DNA from: a virus
Direction: 5' to 3' (one strand)
IMG/VR virus record: IMGVR_UViG_3300042897_000742
Coordinates: 29,872 to 93,871 of that record
Length of the DNA: 64,000 nt
The notes below the pieces were generated by a model that was given only the letters and a program-made list of their open reading frames with translations, had not been told where the DNA came from and ran no database searches. The translations under genes were made by a program, and so were the position numbers. Below, in pieces: positions 1-7,740 of this stretch; positions within the stretch are counted from its first letter, which is position 1, and each line of letters starts with the position of its first letter.

Positions 1-702
1 CTCGATAAGTCAAAGGTAATTAAATTAATTGATGCAAAGAAAACTGGAGATAGAAAGCCCTGCACATTGGCAATCTTTGAAGGTGACTCTGCATCATCTG
101 CATTTCGTCGTTACCGAGATCCACTAACACAAGGTGCATTTCCTCTGCGTGGTAAATTTATTAATGTAAGAGAAATTCCTGATTCAAAGGTTGTACAAAA
201 TAAAGAAGTACAATCTCTGATGGCTGCAATTGGACTAAAGATTGGTCATGAACCAAAGGACTTAAGGTATGGTAAGATCTTATTCTATACCGATGCTGAT
301 GTTGATGGAAATTCAATTTCTGCATTGCTAATTAATTTCTTTGGTAAATATTGGCCTGAGTTATTTGAAGAGGGTAAAGTTCTTAAGGTAGAAACACCTC
401 TTATGGTAGCAAAGAAAGGGAAGGAAACATTAAGTTTTTATTCTGAGGAGGAATATAAAGAATGGGAACAGAAGCAAAAATCGCTTTCATCATGGAATAT
501 TGAATATAAGAAAGGATTGGCTGCATTGGAAGATGAAGAATATCAGGAGATCATTAGAAGCCCTAGATCGTACTTTCTTACTAAAGATAATGGATTTAAC
601 AGTACATTAAATATTTGGTTTGCAGGTGACTCTAGTCCTCGCAAAAAGAAGATTCTAGGTGAAACAGTAGAAATTAAAACAAGTAATAAATCTCTTTTTT
701 AA
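1..702 (+). CDS. DNA topoisomerase II large subunit, C-terminal part (gp39/GyrB-like), truncated by the window edge
   Basis: The frame is open from base 1, so the gene begins upstream of the window and only about 233 C-terminal residues are seen. They hold the TOPRIM domain: EGDSA near the left end, then PLRGKFINV, then TDADVDG, whose acidic residues bind the catalytic Mg2+. This is the GyrB/ParE/T4 gp39 signature; the ATPase part lies outside. The TAA stop shares one base with the ATG of the next gene, which encodes the partner subunit. T4-type enzymes relax or decatenate DNA and support origin-dependent replication. Family assignment is firm; the subunit split (T4 has gp39 plus gp60) cannot be judged from here. 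Confidence 0.93.
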   Translation, partial: LDKSKVIKLIDAKKTGDRKPCTLAIFEGDSASSAFRRYRDPLTQGAFPLRGKFINVREIPDSKVVQNKEVQSLMAAIGLKIGHEPKDLRYGKILFYTDADVDGNSISALLINFFGKYWPELFEEGKVLKVETPLMVAKKGKETLSFYSEEEYKEWEQKQKSLSSWNIEYKKGLAALEDEEYQEIIRSPRSYFLTKDNGFNSTLNIWFAGDSSPRKKKILGETVEIKTSNKSLF

Positions 703-2045
703 TGGAAAAAAGAACAGTAACATCATTCTTTGATAAAGAATATTTGGAGTATGCCAAATATGTTGTAGAAAATCGGGCAATCCCTAGCTGCATTGATGGT
801 CTTAAGCCAACACAGAGAAAGGTTGTTTTCGTTGCAAATAAAATTTGGAAAAATGGTTCAGAGAAGCCAATGAAACTATTCCAACTTGCAGGTCGTGTAG
901 CGGCTGAGGCATATTATCACCACGGTAATACTTCTTTAGAATCTGCAATGGTTGGAATGGCTCAAAAGTTTAAGAACTCTTTACCTCTTTTAGATGGGAT
1001 TGGTCAATTTGGTTCATTAAGATCACCTTCTGCCGGTGCACCTCGTTACATCAGTGCAAAATTACATCCTAACTTTAGATTAATTTATCAAGATTTTGAA
1101 CTTCTTAATAATAAGATCGAAGAAGGCGTAGAGATTGAACCAGATTTTTTCCTACCTATTGTTCCTACTGTTATCTTAAATGGTTCATCTGGAATCGCTG
1201 TAGGATTTGCAACTAACATTCTTAACCGAAATCCTAAAGATGTAGTAGAAGCATGTTTGGCTGTTCTTAAGGATAAGAAGATTAAAACTCTCTCCCCTTG
1301 GTTAAGTGAATTTAAGGGAACATTTACTAGAGATTCCAGTAATCCTAATACCTGGAAAATTAGTGGATCGTATGAAATTGTAAATAGTACAACAGTAAAG
1401 GTAACAGAAATTCCACCTTCGTTTACTTATGAAAGATATGAAGAATGGTTAAATGCATTGGTTGATAAAAAGATCATTGTTGATTATGAAGATAACTCGG
1501 CAGATAAAATTGAATACATTCTAAAATTCCAACGAGCAATTCTTAAGGACTATATTTCAAAGGATAGATTAGAAGGTCTTTTAAAGATTCATTCACAAGA
1601 AACAGAAAACCTTACAACAATTGATGAGACTGGTAAATTAAAAATCTTTACTAAAGCCGAGGATATTGTAACTCACTTCGTTGGAATAAGACTTCAGTTT
1701 TACCATAAGAGAAAAGCCTATCTTTTAGATAAGTTAGGCAGAGAACTTCTTATTATATCAAATAAGGCTAGATTTATTAAAGATATCATCGAGGGTAAAC
1801 TTAAAGTAAATAATGTTGCAAAGGATATCATTGTTAAGTATCTTGAAGATAATAAGTATGATAAGGTTGATGGATCATATACATACCTATTAAGTATGGC
1901 AATTTATTCATTAACGAAAGAACGATTTGAAGAATTACTCAAACAAAAATCTGAAAAGGAAATTGAGGTTGAAGCCATTAAGAAAACTGATCCTAAGGAT
2001 ATGTATATAAGCGATCTAGAGCAATTGAAAAAATCACTCGTTTAA
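702..2045 (+). CDS. DNA topoisomerase II medium subunit (gp52/GyrA-like)
   Basis: A GyrA/ParC-type breakage-reunion subunit of 447 residues. It has IDGLKPTQRK near residues 31-40, YHHGNTSL near 72-79, and GAPRYISAKL with the catalytic tyrosine at about Tyr116. GSSGIAVGFATN near residues 165-176 is also typical. The length matches T4 gp52 and lacks the C-terminal DNA-wrapping pinwheel of bacterial gyrase, so it should not supercoil. The start codon overlaps the stop of the large-subunit gene (TAATG), which indicates coupled translation of the two halves of one enzyme. Confidence 0.94.
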   Translation: MEKRTVTSFFDKEYLEYAKYVVENRAIPSCIDGLKPTQRKVVFVANKIWKNGSEKPMKLFQLAGRVAAEAYYHHGNTSLESAMVGMAQKFKNSLPLLDGIGQFGSLRSPSAGAPRYISAKLHPNFRLIYQDFELLNNKIEEGVEIEPDFFLPIVPTVILNGSSGIAVGFATNILNRNPKDVVEACLAVLKDKKIKTLSPWLSEFKGTFTRDSSNPNTWKISGSYEIVNSTTVKVTEIPPSFTYERYEEWLNALVDKKIIVDYEDNSADKIEYILKFQRAILKDYISKDRLEGLLKIHSQETENLTTIDETGKLKIFTKAEDIVTHFVGIRLQFYHKRKAYLLDKLGRELLIISNKARFIKDIIEGKLKVNNVAKDIIVKYLEDNKYDKVDGSYTYLLSMAIYSLTKERFEELLKQKSEKEIEVEAIKKTDPKDMYISDLEQLKKSLV

Positions 2046-2047
2046 TG

Positions 2048-2081
2048 AAACCTATGGGTGATCTTTCAATATAAAAATAAA
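2048..2081 (+). promoter_or_regulatory. class B promoter-like site (AAAC ... TATAAAAATAAA)
   Basis: AAACC begins at 2048 and TATAAAAATAAA lies at 2070-2081. Spacing from the first C to TATA is 19 bases, against 18 in most other members of this class. It sits in the gap after the topoisomerase pair, before a small gene starting at 2087. Confidence 0.45.
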
Positions 2082-2086
2082 TTAGA

Positions 2087-2248
2087 ATGAAAACATATAT
2101 CATTGTAGGTAGAGATGTTAAGTGGACGTGTGAAGCCAATACTGAACAAGAAGCATGGGAATCTTTAGCCCAACTAAAAAGACTACCCGTATCAGAACTA
2201 AAGAAAATGTTTAAACTTTTAAATGAAGATCAACCTAAAAAACAATAA
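2087..2248 (+). CDS. small hypothetical protein, 53 aa
   Basis: ATG at 2087, TAA at 2246-2248. The product starts MKTYIIVGRDVKW and ends in a lysine-rich tail. It fills the gap between the topoisomerase and the KTSC gene, follows the class B promoter-like box, and has the K/E-rich codon use of its neighbours. I do not recognise the family. Confidence 0.65.
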   Translation: MKTYIIVGRDVKWTCEANTEQEAWESLAQLKRLPVSELKKMFKLLNEDQPKKQ

Positions 2249-2250
2249 CT

Positions 2251-2478
2251 ATGTTAATAGAACAAACATCAATGACAGATTCATCAATGATTAAAAAAGC
2301 AGTTTATAATTTCTCTGCCAATACATTGAAAGTAGAATTTAATTCAGGTGCCGTTTACGAATATTCAAATGTAGATTCACAAACATATGATGAATTTTGT
2401 AAAGCAGAATCTCAAGGAAAATTTTTCAATGAAAAAATTAAAAACAACTTCCAAAACACTAAACTCTTATTAGACTAA
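2251..2478 (+). CDS. KTSC-domain protein
   Basis: A 75-residue protein matching the KTSC fold over most of its length: S-x-I-x-K-A-x-Y near the start, VEFNSGAVYEYSNV in the middle, then F-C-K-A-E-S-Q-G-K-F-F-N and IKNNF at the end. KTSC domains are small, common in phages, and also occur fused to lysyl-tRNA synthetases; their function is unsettled. It starts 2 bases after the preceding small gene. Confidence 0.85.
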   Translation: MLIEQTSMTDSSMIKKAVYNFSANTLKVEFNSGAVYEYSNVDSQTYDEFCKAESQGKFFNEKIKNNFQNTKLLLD

Positions 2479-2480
2479 TT

Positions 2481-2717
2481 ATGGGACCAACTAATGTAAT
2501 GTACGATGCCCTTAAGGCACAATTCGTAGCACAAAAACAAAAGGCTCTTGCCACACTTACTATTTACTTAACAAATCCTGTAGGAATTGGAGAACATCCT
2601 CAACATATCGATGAAATGATGACCTTAACAAGATCTCTTGCTGAGGCAGAGGATTGCATCCAAACTTTAGAAAATACATTTGAAGTAAAATCTACAGCAA
2701 ATGAAAACGGTAACTGA
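2481..2717 (+). CDS. hypothetical protein, 78 aa
   Basis: Mostly helical, with a hydrophobic central stretch (ALATLTIYLTNPVGIGEHP) and a C-terminal acidic helix. No motif that I recognise. It starts 2 bases after the KTSC gene and overlaps the next gene by 17 bases, which fits one operon of small proteins. Confidence 0.75.
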   Translation: MGPTNVMYDALKAQFVAQKQKALATLTIYLTNPVGIGEHPQHIDEMMTLTRSLAEAEDCIQTLENTFEVKSTANENGN

Positions 2718-2934
2718 GATAGTACAAAGACTTCTTGATGAAAGACATATTACTGCAGAAGAAGCAGTGATTCTTTTACAAGCCGAGGTAAATAGAAATC
2801 AACCTTTTTATATACCTAGCATGCCAACTATTCAACCATATTCTCCTCCATTTAAACCAGGAGACTTGTGGTATACTACTTCATCAACATTAAACACCCC
2901 TGTTGCAGGTTCAAAATCAGAAGAGAATGAATAA
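2701..2934 (+). CDS. hypothetical protein, 77 aa, proline-rich C-terminus
   Basis: An N-terminal helical half (VTEIVQRLLDERHITAEEAVILL) resembles a short helix-turn-helix or hairpin. The C-terminal half is rich in Pro, Tyr and Ser and looks disordered. It overlaps its upstream neighbour by 17 bases and the guanylate kinase start by 8. Function unknown. Confidence 0.7.
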   Translation: MKTVTEIVQRLLDERHITAEEAVILLQAEVNRNQPFYIPSMPTIQPYSPPFKPGDLWYTTSSTLNTPVAGSKSEENE

Positions 2935-3406
2935 AGTAATTTTGGTAGGTAAAGCTGCTGCAGGTAAGGATCATATGAGAAAGGTAATGGAAGGTCGTGG
3001 ATTTATCTACGGTATTTCTTATACCACTCGACCGCCAAGAGAAGGTGAGATTGACGGCCAAGATTATTACTTTATGTCAAAAGAACAATTTGATGATGGT
3101 ATTAAGAATAACTTTTGGTATGAATGGGTTGAATTCAATGGTTGGTATTATGGAACAAGTTATAAACAGTTCAAGGAACAGTGTAACTTATTTATAATGA
3201 CACCTAAAGGCATCTCTCATATCAATCCAATTGATCGTAAAGAATGTACAATCATTTATCTCAATATGCCAATTGAAGTAAGACGCCAAAGACTTCTTAG
3301 CCGTAATATGCCAGGTGATACTTTAGAACGTAGAATAGAGGCTGATGAAAAAGACTTTGCTGATTTTACAGACTTTGACATTGAGATAAACAATCATAAC
3401 TTCTAA
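2927..3406 (+). CDS. guanylate kinase-like nucleotide kinase
   Basis: The P-loop GKAAAGKD lies at residues 8-15, followed by YTTRPPREGEIDGQDYYF, the signature that binds GMP in guanylate kinases. At 159 residues it is slightly shorter than cellular Gmk (about 200). I chose the ATG at 2927 rather than an in-frame ATG at 2903, because the fold starts directly with MNKVILVGKAAAGK and the shorter form overlaps the upstream gene by only 8 bases. With the IMP dehydrogenase at 30.2 kb it would feed the dGTP pool. Substrate is inferred from the motif. Confidence 0.9.
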   Translation: MNKVILVGKAAAGKDHMRKVMEGRGFIYGISYTTRPPREGEIDGQDYYFMSKEQFDDGIKNNFWYEWVEFNGWYYGTSYKQFKEQCNLFIMTPKGISHINPIDRKECTIIYLNMPIEVRRQRLLSRNMPGDTLERRIEADEKDFADFTDFDIEINNHNF

Positions 3407-3420
3407 CATATAAAAATAAA
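3388..3420 (+). promoter_or_regulatory. class B promoter-like site directly abutting a start codon
   Basis: AAAC at 3388-3391 and TATAAAAATAAA at 3409-3420, 18 bases from first C to TATA. The box ends one base before the ATG at 3421, so if it is a -10 element the transcript would be nearly leaderless. Confidence 0.5.
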
Positions 3421-4020
3421 ATGAGTAAATTCATTATCATCGAAGGTACCGATAATACCGGTAAAGATACACAACAAAATCTTATTATTAAAAATCTAAA
3501 AGATAAGGTATTTCATAAGGTTCATTATTCATCTTTACCCTTTAAAGATGATGTTGAAATGCATACTTCATATTCAAAGAAAATGTATGAAGATATGTTT
3601 AAGATGATGGTTTTGTGTAAAGATCAAGATATTAACATTATCTTTAATCGTTCTCATTTAGGTGAAAGTATTTACTCTCCACTTTATCGTGGGTATTCTG
3701 GTGATTATGTTTTTGATATTGAAAAAGGTTTTGTAAATACATTAAGAGAAAATCTTTATCTTATTACTCTAACCAATGATCCTCATACAATTTGGAGTAG
3801 AGATGATGGTAAATCATTCTACAAAAATGAAGAAGGTATTAAAGCAGAGGTTGATGGTTTTATCCGTGCACATCGCTTAAGTAAGATTAAAAATAAACTT
3901 CTTCTTAATGTAGGTACTATGAGTGCCGATGAAGTCTCCAAAATTATTATTGAGTTTCTATCTCATGAAAATACAATAACTGGGGATCCTAAACAATTAT
4001 CTATGTTTAGTCATGAGTAA
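3421..4020 (+). CDS. thymidylate kinase-like dNMP kinase
   Basis: A 199-residue P-loop kinase: IIIEGTDNTGKDTQ at residues 5-18 is the thymidylate kinase type of Walker A. FNRSHLGESIYSPLYRGY near residue 80 resembles the acceptor/lid region of phage dNMP kinases. In a phage likely to use a modified cytosine, such an enzyme might phosphorylate the modified dCMP, as T4 gp1 does; that is inference. It follows guanylate kinase and precedes the dCMP hydroxymethylase, giving a compact nucleotide block. Confidence 0.82.
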   Translation: MSKFIIIEGTDNTGKDTQQNLIIKNLKDKVFHKVHYSSLPFKDDVEMHTSYSKKMYEDMFKMMVLCKDQDINIIFNRSHLGESIYSPLYRGYSGDYVFDIEKGFVNTLRENLYLITLTNDPHTIWSRDDGKSFYKNEEGIKAEVDGFIRAHRLSKIKNKLLLNVGTMSADEVSKIIIEFLSHENTITGDPKQLSMFSHE

Positions 4021-4201
4021 ATGGAGAGAAGAACGAATGTATGAGATAATGCATCATCTCTGGGATAATCCTAAGTTGATGGAATTATATGAACTCGAAA
4101 TGAAAAAGGCTCATGCCGAAAAATATGTAGAAGAGTTCTTTCCTAAAATGGAAAAATGTTACGAAAAAGCTTTAAAAGAATATGAGAATTTACAAAGGTG
4201 A
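4013..4201 (+). CDS. small hypothetical protein, 62 aa
   Basis: A charged, entirely helical product rich in Glu, Lys and Met (KWREERMYEIMHHLW start). It overlaps the kinase stop by 8 bases and the next gene by 20, so it is translationally nested in the nucleotide operon. Not recognised. Confidence 0.7.
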   Translation: MSKWREERMYEIMHHLWDNPKLMELYELEMKKAHAEKYVEEFFPKMEKCYEKALKEYENLQR

Positions 4202-5063
4202 AACATTTGCTGATGTGTATCAAACTGCATTAACTGATGTACTCCAAAACCCTGAATATGTTACCTCGCCAAGAGGTATGAAAATTAATGAAGTTACTAA
4301 TGCTGCATTGGTTATTGAAGATCCTACCTTTCCTCTTTATGAAAATAATAGAAGGAGTAGTCAATTCAAATATATTGCAGCTGAATTAGTTTGGTACTTT
4401 ACTGGCCGTAGAGATACTAATTTCATTTCAAAATTTGCAAAATTCTGGGAACAGATTGATAATGGAAATGGTACGGTAAATTCTGCATACGGTAATCTTA
4501 TTTTTACAGATAAGAATTCTCATGGTCTTAATCAATATCAATGGGCATTACAGTCTTTAATTGAAGATAAAGATTCTCGTCAAGCTATTGTACATTTTAA
4601 TACACCTTCTCATCAATGGAAAGGTAATAAAGATTTTGTATGTACTCTTACTGGTGTATTTCAGATTCGTGATAATCATCTTAACTTTACAATTGATATG
4701 AGATCAAATGATCTTATATTAGGTACACCAACTGATATTGCATTTTTCTGTCTTCTTCAACAACAGATGTATGAACATCTTAAAAAGTATTACCCAGATC
4801 TTGAATTAGGTACATATACTCATATTGTTCATTCTCTTCATATCTATGAAAGACACTTTACCTTAATAGATGAAATGTTAGATCATCCATTTGAACCAAT
4901 GAGTTTTCCAGAGATAAGAGAATTCTTAATTGATCCTAACGGCAATTCTTTAGAAGGAATTAAAGAAATTGAATCTGAAATAGAATCAGATTCTGAAGTT
5001 TTACGAGTTAAAGATGATCCTTTACATCAATGGATAACCGATGCGGTTTTCATGGATATATAA
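4182..5063 (+). CDS. dCMP hydroxymethylase-like member of the thymidylate synthase family (gp42-like)
   Basis: A TS-fold enzyme of 293 residues. The nucleophile region is DFVCTLTGVFQIR (Cys154), followed by DMRSNDLILGTPTDIAFF and HSLHIYERHF. From memory, T4 gp42 reads DFMCTNTVQYLIRD, MRSND...GFRND and SLHVYSRHF at the same places, so the match is close. The Asn of thymidylate synthases (PFNIA) that recognises uracil is Asp here (Asp185 in PTDIA), the change that gives T4 gp42 its preference for dCMP. The ordinary ThyA at 33791 keeps Asn. Prediction: it makes 5-hydroxymethyl-dCMP for cytosine replacement in the phage DNA. It starts inside the 3' end of the preceding gene. Confidence 0.82.
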   Translation: MRIYKGETFADVYQTALTDVLQNPEYVTSPRGMKINEVTNAALVIEDPTFPLYENNRRSSQFKYIAAELVWYFTGRRDTNFISKFAKFWEQIDNGNGTVNSAYGNLIFTDKNSHGLNQYQWALQSLIEDKDSRQAIVHFNTPSHQWKGNKDFVCTLTGVFQIRDNHLNFTIDMRSNDLILGTPTDIAFFCLLQQQMYEHLKKYYPDLELGTYTHIVHSLHIYERHFTLIDEMLDHPFEPMSFPEIREFLIDPNGNSLEGIKEIESEIESDSEVLRVKDDPLHQWITDAVFMDI

Positions 5064-5080
5064 TAAAATCATCTATAATA

Positions 5081-6031
5081 ATGAAGTACTTAAAACTGTT
5101 TGAAGAATTCTTAAATGAAGCCGCTGAAGAAACTGGGTTAAAGAAAGTTTATCTAGCCACTCGTCGTGATAGCGGACAAAGATGGTGGTCTTATAAAGGG
5201 TTCGCCGGTGATAAATTCTTTATCCAGGTTACTGAGAATAACATTGATAAGTTAGATATTAATCCTGAGTACCCGGTACTTAATTATCATAGTACCATTG
5301 TAGATGAGTTACTAAAGAAGAAAAAGATTAAAGAAGAAAACATCTATAATCATCCTAAGTATATTCCATTATCAGGTTCTAAGAAAGAATTTCATAAACT
5401 CGTAGGGGAGGATGAAAATGTACCTAAGACAGTTTATTCAAAGAATGAAGCATTAGAGAAGTTAAATTTTCCTATTATTGCAAAACCTGCAAATGGTCAC
5501 AGTGGAATTGGAATCCAGGTAATTAAGAAGCCTGAGTTAATGGAAGAGATTGATGAGAAGATCTTCGATACTTTTTCTGAATATGTAGATAAAGTAGAAG
5601 AAATGAGATTCTTTAACTTTAAAGGTCAACCTATCTTTTGGATGGAAAGAACACCTGCAAACAGTAAAGCAAAGTCTGGTGATGGCAAGACCGATGAAGA
5701 AATGGAATTCAAGTATGCTAAGAGAAATGTTAATAACATACCAGAAGACTATAAAAAGGTTTTAGAAAAGTATTGCAAAACATTTGAAAAATTTCCCTAT
5801 ATTTGTTTTGATATGATGAAAGACAAAGAAGGAAAGATTTATGTAATTGAATCGAATGCTCAACCCGGCGTACCGTTCGATAGTACGGTTGAAATCTATA
5901 AGAAAGTATATGAAGATTTCTATGGTAAACCATTAGACGATAAATCTCTTCAAAAACTAGATAAATACGCAAAAGAAATGGTTGAAAGAACGCTAAAACG
6001 CGATAGTGGAAGATTTTCTGTAAAAAAGTAG
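5081..6031 (+). CDS. ATP-grasp-domain protein with capsid-targeting N-terminus
   Basis: The start is placed at 5081, not the in-frame ATG at 5030, because MKYLKLFEEFLNEA is the peptide shared by many proteins here and the upstream start would lie in the previous gene. After that peptide comes an ATP-grasp module: KVYLATRRDSGQRWW, then FPIIAKPANGHSGIGI (nucleotide-binding strand and glycine loop, about residues 130-145), and YVIESNAQPGVPFDSTV (metal-binding E..N). ATP-grasp enzymes join a carboxylate to an amine; the substrate is unknown. The N-terminal tag predicts packaging in the capsid, with cleavage after FLNE. Confidence 0.8.
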   Translation: MKYLKLFEEFLNEAAEETGLKKVYLATRRDSGQRWWSYKGFAGDKFFIQVTENNIDKLDINPEYPVLNYHSTIVDELLKKKKIKEENIYNHPKYIPLSGSKKEFHKLVGEDENVPKTVYSKNEALEKLNFPIIAKPANGHSGIGIQVIKKPELMEEIDEKIFDTFSEYVDKVEEMRFFNFKGQPIFWMERTPANSKAKSGDGKTDEEMEFKYAKRNVNNIPEDYKKVLEKYCKTFEKFPYICFDMMKDKEGKIYVIESNAQPGVPFDSTVEIYKKVYEDFYGKPLDDKSLQKLDKYAKEMVERTLKRDSGRFSVKK

Positions 6032-6119
6032 AAAAAAGTCCACTAAAAATTTTCAAATCTCGTTTTTTTGTTTTATATTTGTACTGACGGTATTTTTATA
6101 CTGTCTTAAAACAAATAAT
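6021..6119 (+). promoter_or_regulatory. class A promoter variant with leader hairpin
   Basis: The core TTGTTTTATATTTGTA at 6068-6083 contains TATATTTG, a perfect match to the Bacteroidota -7 box TAnnTTTG. Upstream it shares AAAAAAGTC and AAAATTTTCAAATC with the class A repeats but lacks the GTTAATAAC part. Downstream, GACGGTA (6086-6092) can pair with TACTGTC (6099-6105), giving a hairpin at or near the 5' end of the message for the gene at 6120. Confidence 0.6.
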
Positions 6120-6662
6120 ATGTCTGAAGAACTAAAAGAAATATCTGATTTTTACATTACATCGGATACGTGGTTTGGTAGACCACAGATCCTTGATATT
6201 GCAAGGAGGACCCAGTTTTCAAACATTGATGATATGAATGATCAATTCATCAAAAACTGGAATAAACATGTTAAATCAACTGACCTAGTTTTTCACTTAG
6301 GTAATTTTGCATGGGACCCTCATACCGCAAGAACCGTATTAAAAAAGCTTAAAGGTAAAATCTTTTTCATGATTGGAAATTCTGATGAAGCCTTAATTGA
6401 AGTAGCTGACGAATTTGCAAACGTCGAGGTTCTTGACCAACAAATAATTGAACTTCCGCAATTTGATTCTGTTCTCTGTCATTATCCTCTCGAGGTTTGG
6501 AATGGTAAATCATCAGGGACAATTCATTTTCACGGTCATACTGTTTTTTCTCACAAGACTGATCTTAGATCATCCAATCGTGTAAATGCTTGCATTGACT
6601 TTTGGAATTATTCACCAATTAAATTTTCGGCAATTAAAGAATTCGTACATGGCAAAAAGTAA
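6120..6662 (+). CDS. degenerate calcineurin-like phosphoesterase
   Basis: 180 residues with the metallophosphoesterase layout, but with most metal ligands changed. The D-x-H motif reads SDTWFG (His to Trp), GDxA reads LGNFA (Asp to Asn), GNHD reads IGNSD (His to Ser), and the final GHxH reads FHGHTV. Only the CHYP histidine and the first GH remain. Compare the intact paralogue at 50747. It may be inactive, or use different metals; a binding or decoy role is possible. It is the first gene after a strong promoter-like site and overlaps the sigma gene by 14 bases. Confidence 0.75.
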   Translation: MSEELKEISDFYITSDTWFGRPQILDIARRTQFSNIDDMNDQFIKNWNKHVKSTDLVFHLGNFAWDPHTARTVLKKLKGKIFFMIGNSDEALIEVADEFANVEVLDQQIIELPQFDSVLCHYPLEVWNGKSSGTIHFHGHTVFSHKTDLRSSNRVNACIDFWNYSPIKFSAIKEFVHGKK

Positions 6663-7275
6663 AACCTACAAAGAACTGGCAATTGAGTTTAAGAAAACTC
6701 GCTCTGAAAGAATTTACAATGAACTTTACAAAAAAATGAGACCAGGATTATGGTCTTACGTAAATAACATTGTAAGAGATCCCGCTGTGGCTGATGATAT
6801 TGTATCAACCACTTTAACTAATGTGTATCTAAAGATTGATCAGTATGATGAATCTTATCAGATTACGACATGGGCTTATCGTATTGCATATAATGAATGC
6901 ATAGGATGGATTAGATTCCGTAACAAAAAGATAAGTATTAATGTGTTCACCGACGCAGGTGTTGAACCACCAACAAAAGATGGATTCCTTGAACCGGAAC
7001 TTCATGTAAAAACTGAGGATGATTTCTGGGAGGAAGAAGATATCTTAACTGAACAGGTAAGAGTAACCAAAGAAGCAATTAACGCCCTGCCACCAATGTA
7101 TAAGAGATACATGGTAGAGAGATTCCTTAATCATAAATCGTATAATGATATCTTGGATATCATGGTAGAATATGAAAAAGACATTAATCTTCAAACTGTA
7201 AAGAATCGTATCTTTAGAGGTAGAAAGATTATCCAAAAGCAGTTAGAGAAAATGAAACTCTTTTCTGAAGCATAA
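6649..7275 (+). CDS. sigma-70 family (ECF-like) sigma factor
   Basis: Start chosen at 6649 (MAKSKTYKELAIEF), because an in-frame ATG at 6586 lies deep in the preceding gene. About 208 residues: region 2 at roughly residues 20-95, with DPAVADDIVSTTLTNVYLKI and ITTWAYRIAYNECIGWIR, and region 4 at about 145-200, with INALPPMYKRYMVERFL and a recognition helix ending TVKNRIFRGRKIIQKQL. This resembles the late sigma factors of T4-like phages (gp55). It would redirect host RNA polymerase to phage promoters; which of the promoter classes seen here it reads is not determined. Confidence 0.85.
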   Translation: MAKSKTYKELAIEFKKTRSERIYNELYKKMRPGLWSYVNNIVRDPAVADDIVSTTLTNVYLKIDQYDESYQITTWAYRIAYNECIGWIRFRNKKISINVFTDAGVEPPTKDGFLEPELHVKTEDDFWEEEDILTEQVRVTKEAINALPPMYKRYMVERFLNHKSYNDILDIMVEYEKDINLQTVKNRIFRGRKIIQKQLEKMKLFSEA

Positions 7276-7294
7276 ATAGATAAAATAAAGAACT

Positions 7295-7735
7295 ATGTAT
7301 ATTTTTAAGCTCATCAATGAAATAAACATCTGGAGAAAGGTGAGGGCTATTGCATTGGAAAATGAAGAGCTCTTAAAAGAAAATGGATTCAGGGTAGACT
7401 GGGTAGGTAGAATTTACACAGTTATCAATCTACCCGAAGAAGTTGTAAATCAACCATTTTCCAGAGAAGGCTATGTACTTATGAAACTTCGTGAGTATGA
7501 TAGTATGTTTCTTAATATGGGTATTGCTGATGCAATTGCACCCGAATTAGTTGAATTGGAAGATGTTGAAGCATACCTATTAATCTTATCACCAGACAGA
7601 GACTACATTAAACTTTGGCCGTTTATTGTATCATTATTCAAAACCGGTGGACTTATTCTTTTACTAAGATTAGTCTATCTTTTACTTTCCAATTATTGGG
7701 ACAGAATTATATCTGTCTTTAATTGGATATTCTAA
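7295..7735 (+). CDS. hypothetical membrane-anchored protein
   Basis: 146 residues. A soluble N-terminal part of about 105 residues is followed by a C-terminal hydrophobic stretch (LWPFIVSLFKTGGLILLLRLVYLLL), probably one or two membrane segments. ATAAATAGATAAAATAAAG precedes the start and could be a late-type promoter box. No family recognised. Confidence 0.75.
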   Translation: MYIFKLINEINIWRKVRAIALENEELLKENGFRVDWVGRIYTVINLPEEVVNQPFSREGYVLMKLREYDSMFLNMGIADAIAPELVELEDVEAYLLILSPDRDYIKLWPFIVSLFKTGGLILLLRLVYLLLSNYWDRIISVFNWIF

Positions 7736-7740
7736 AAAAT

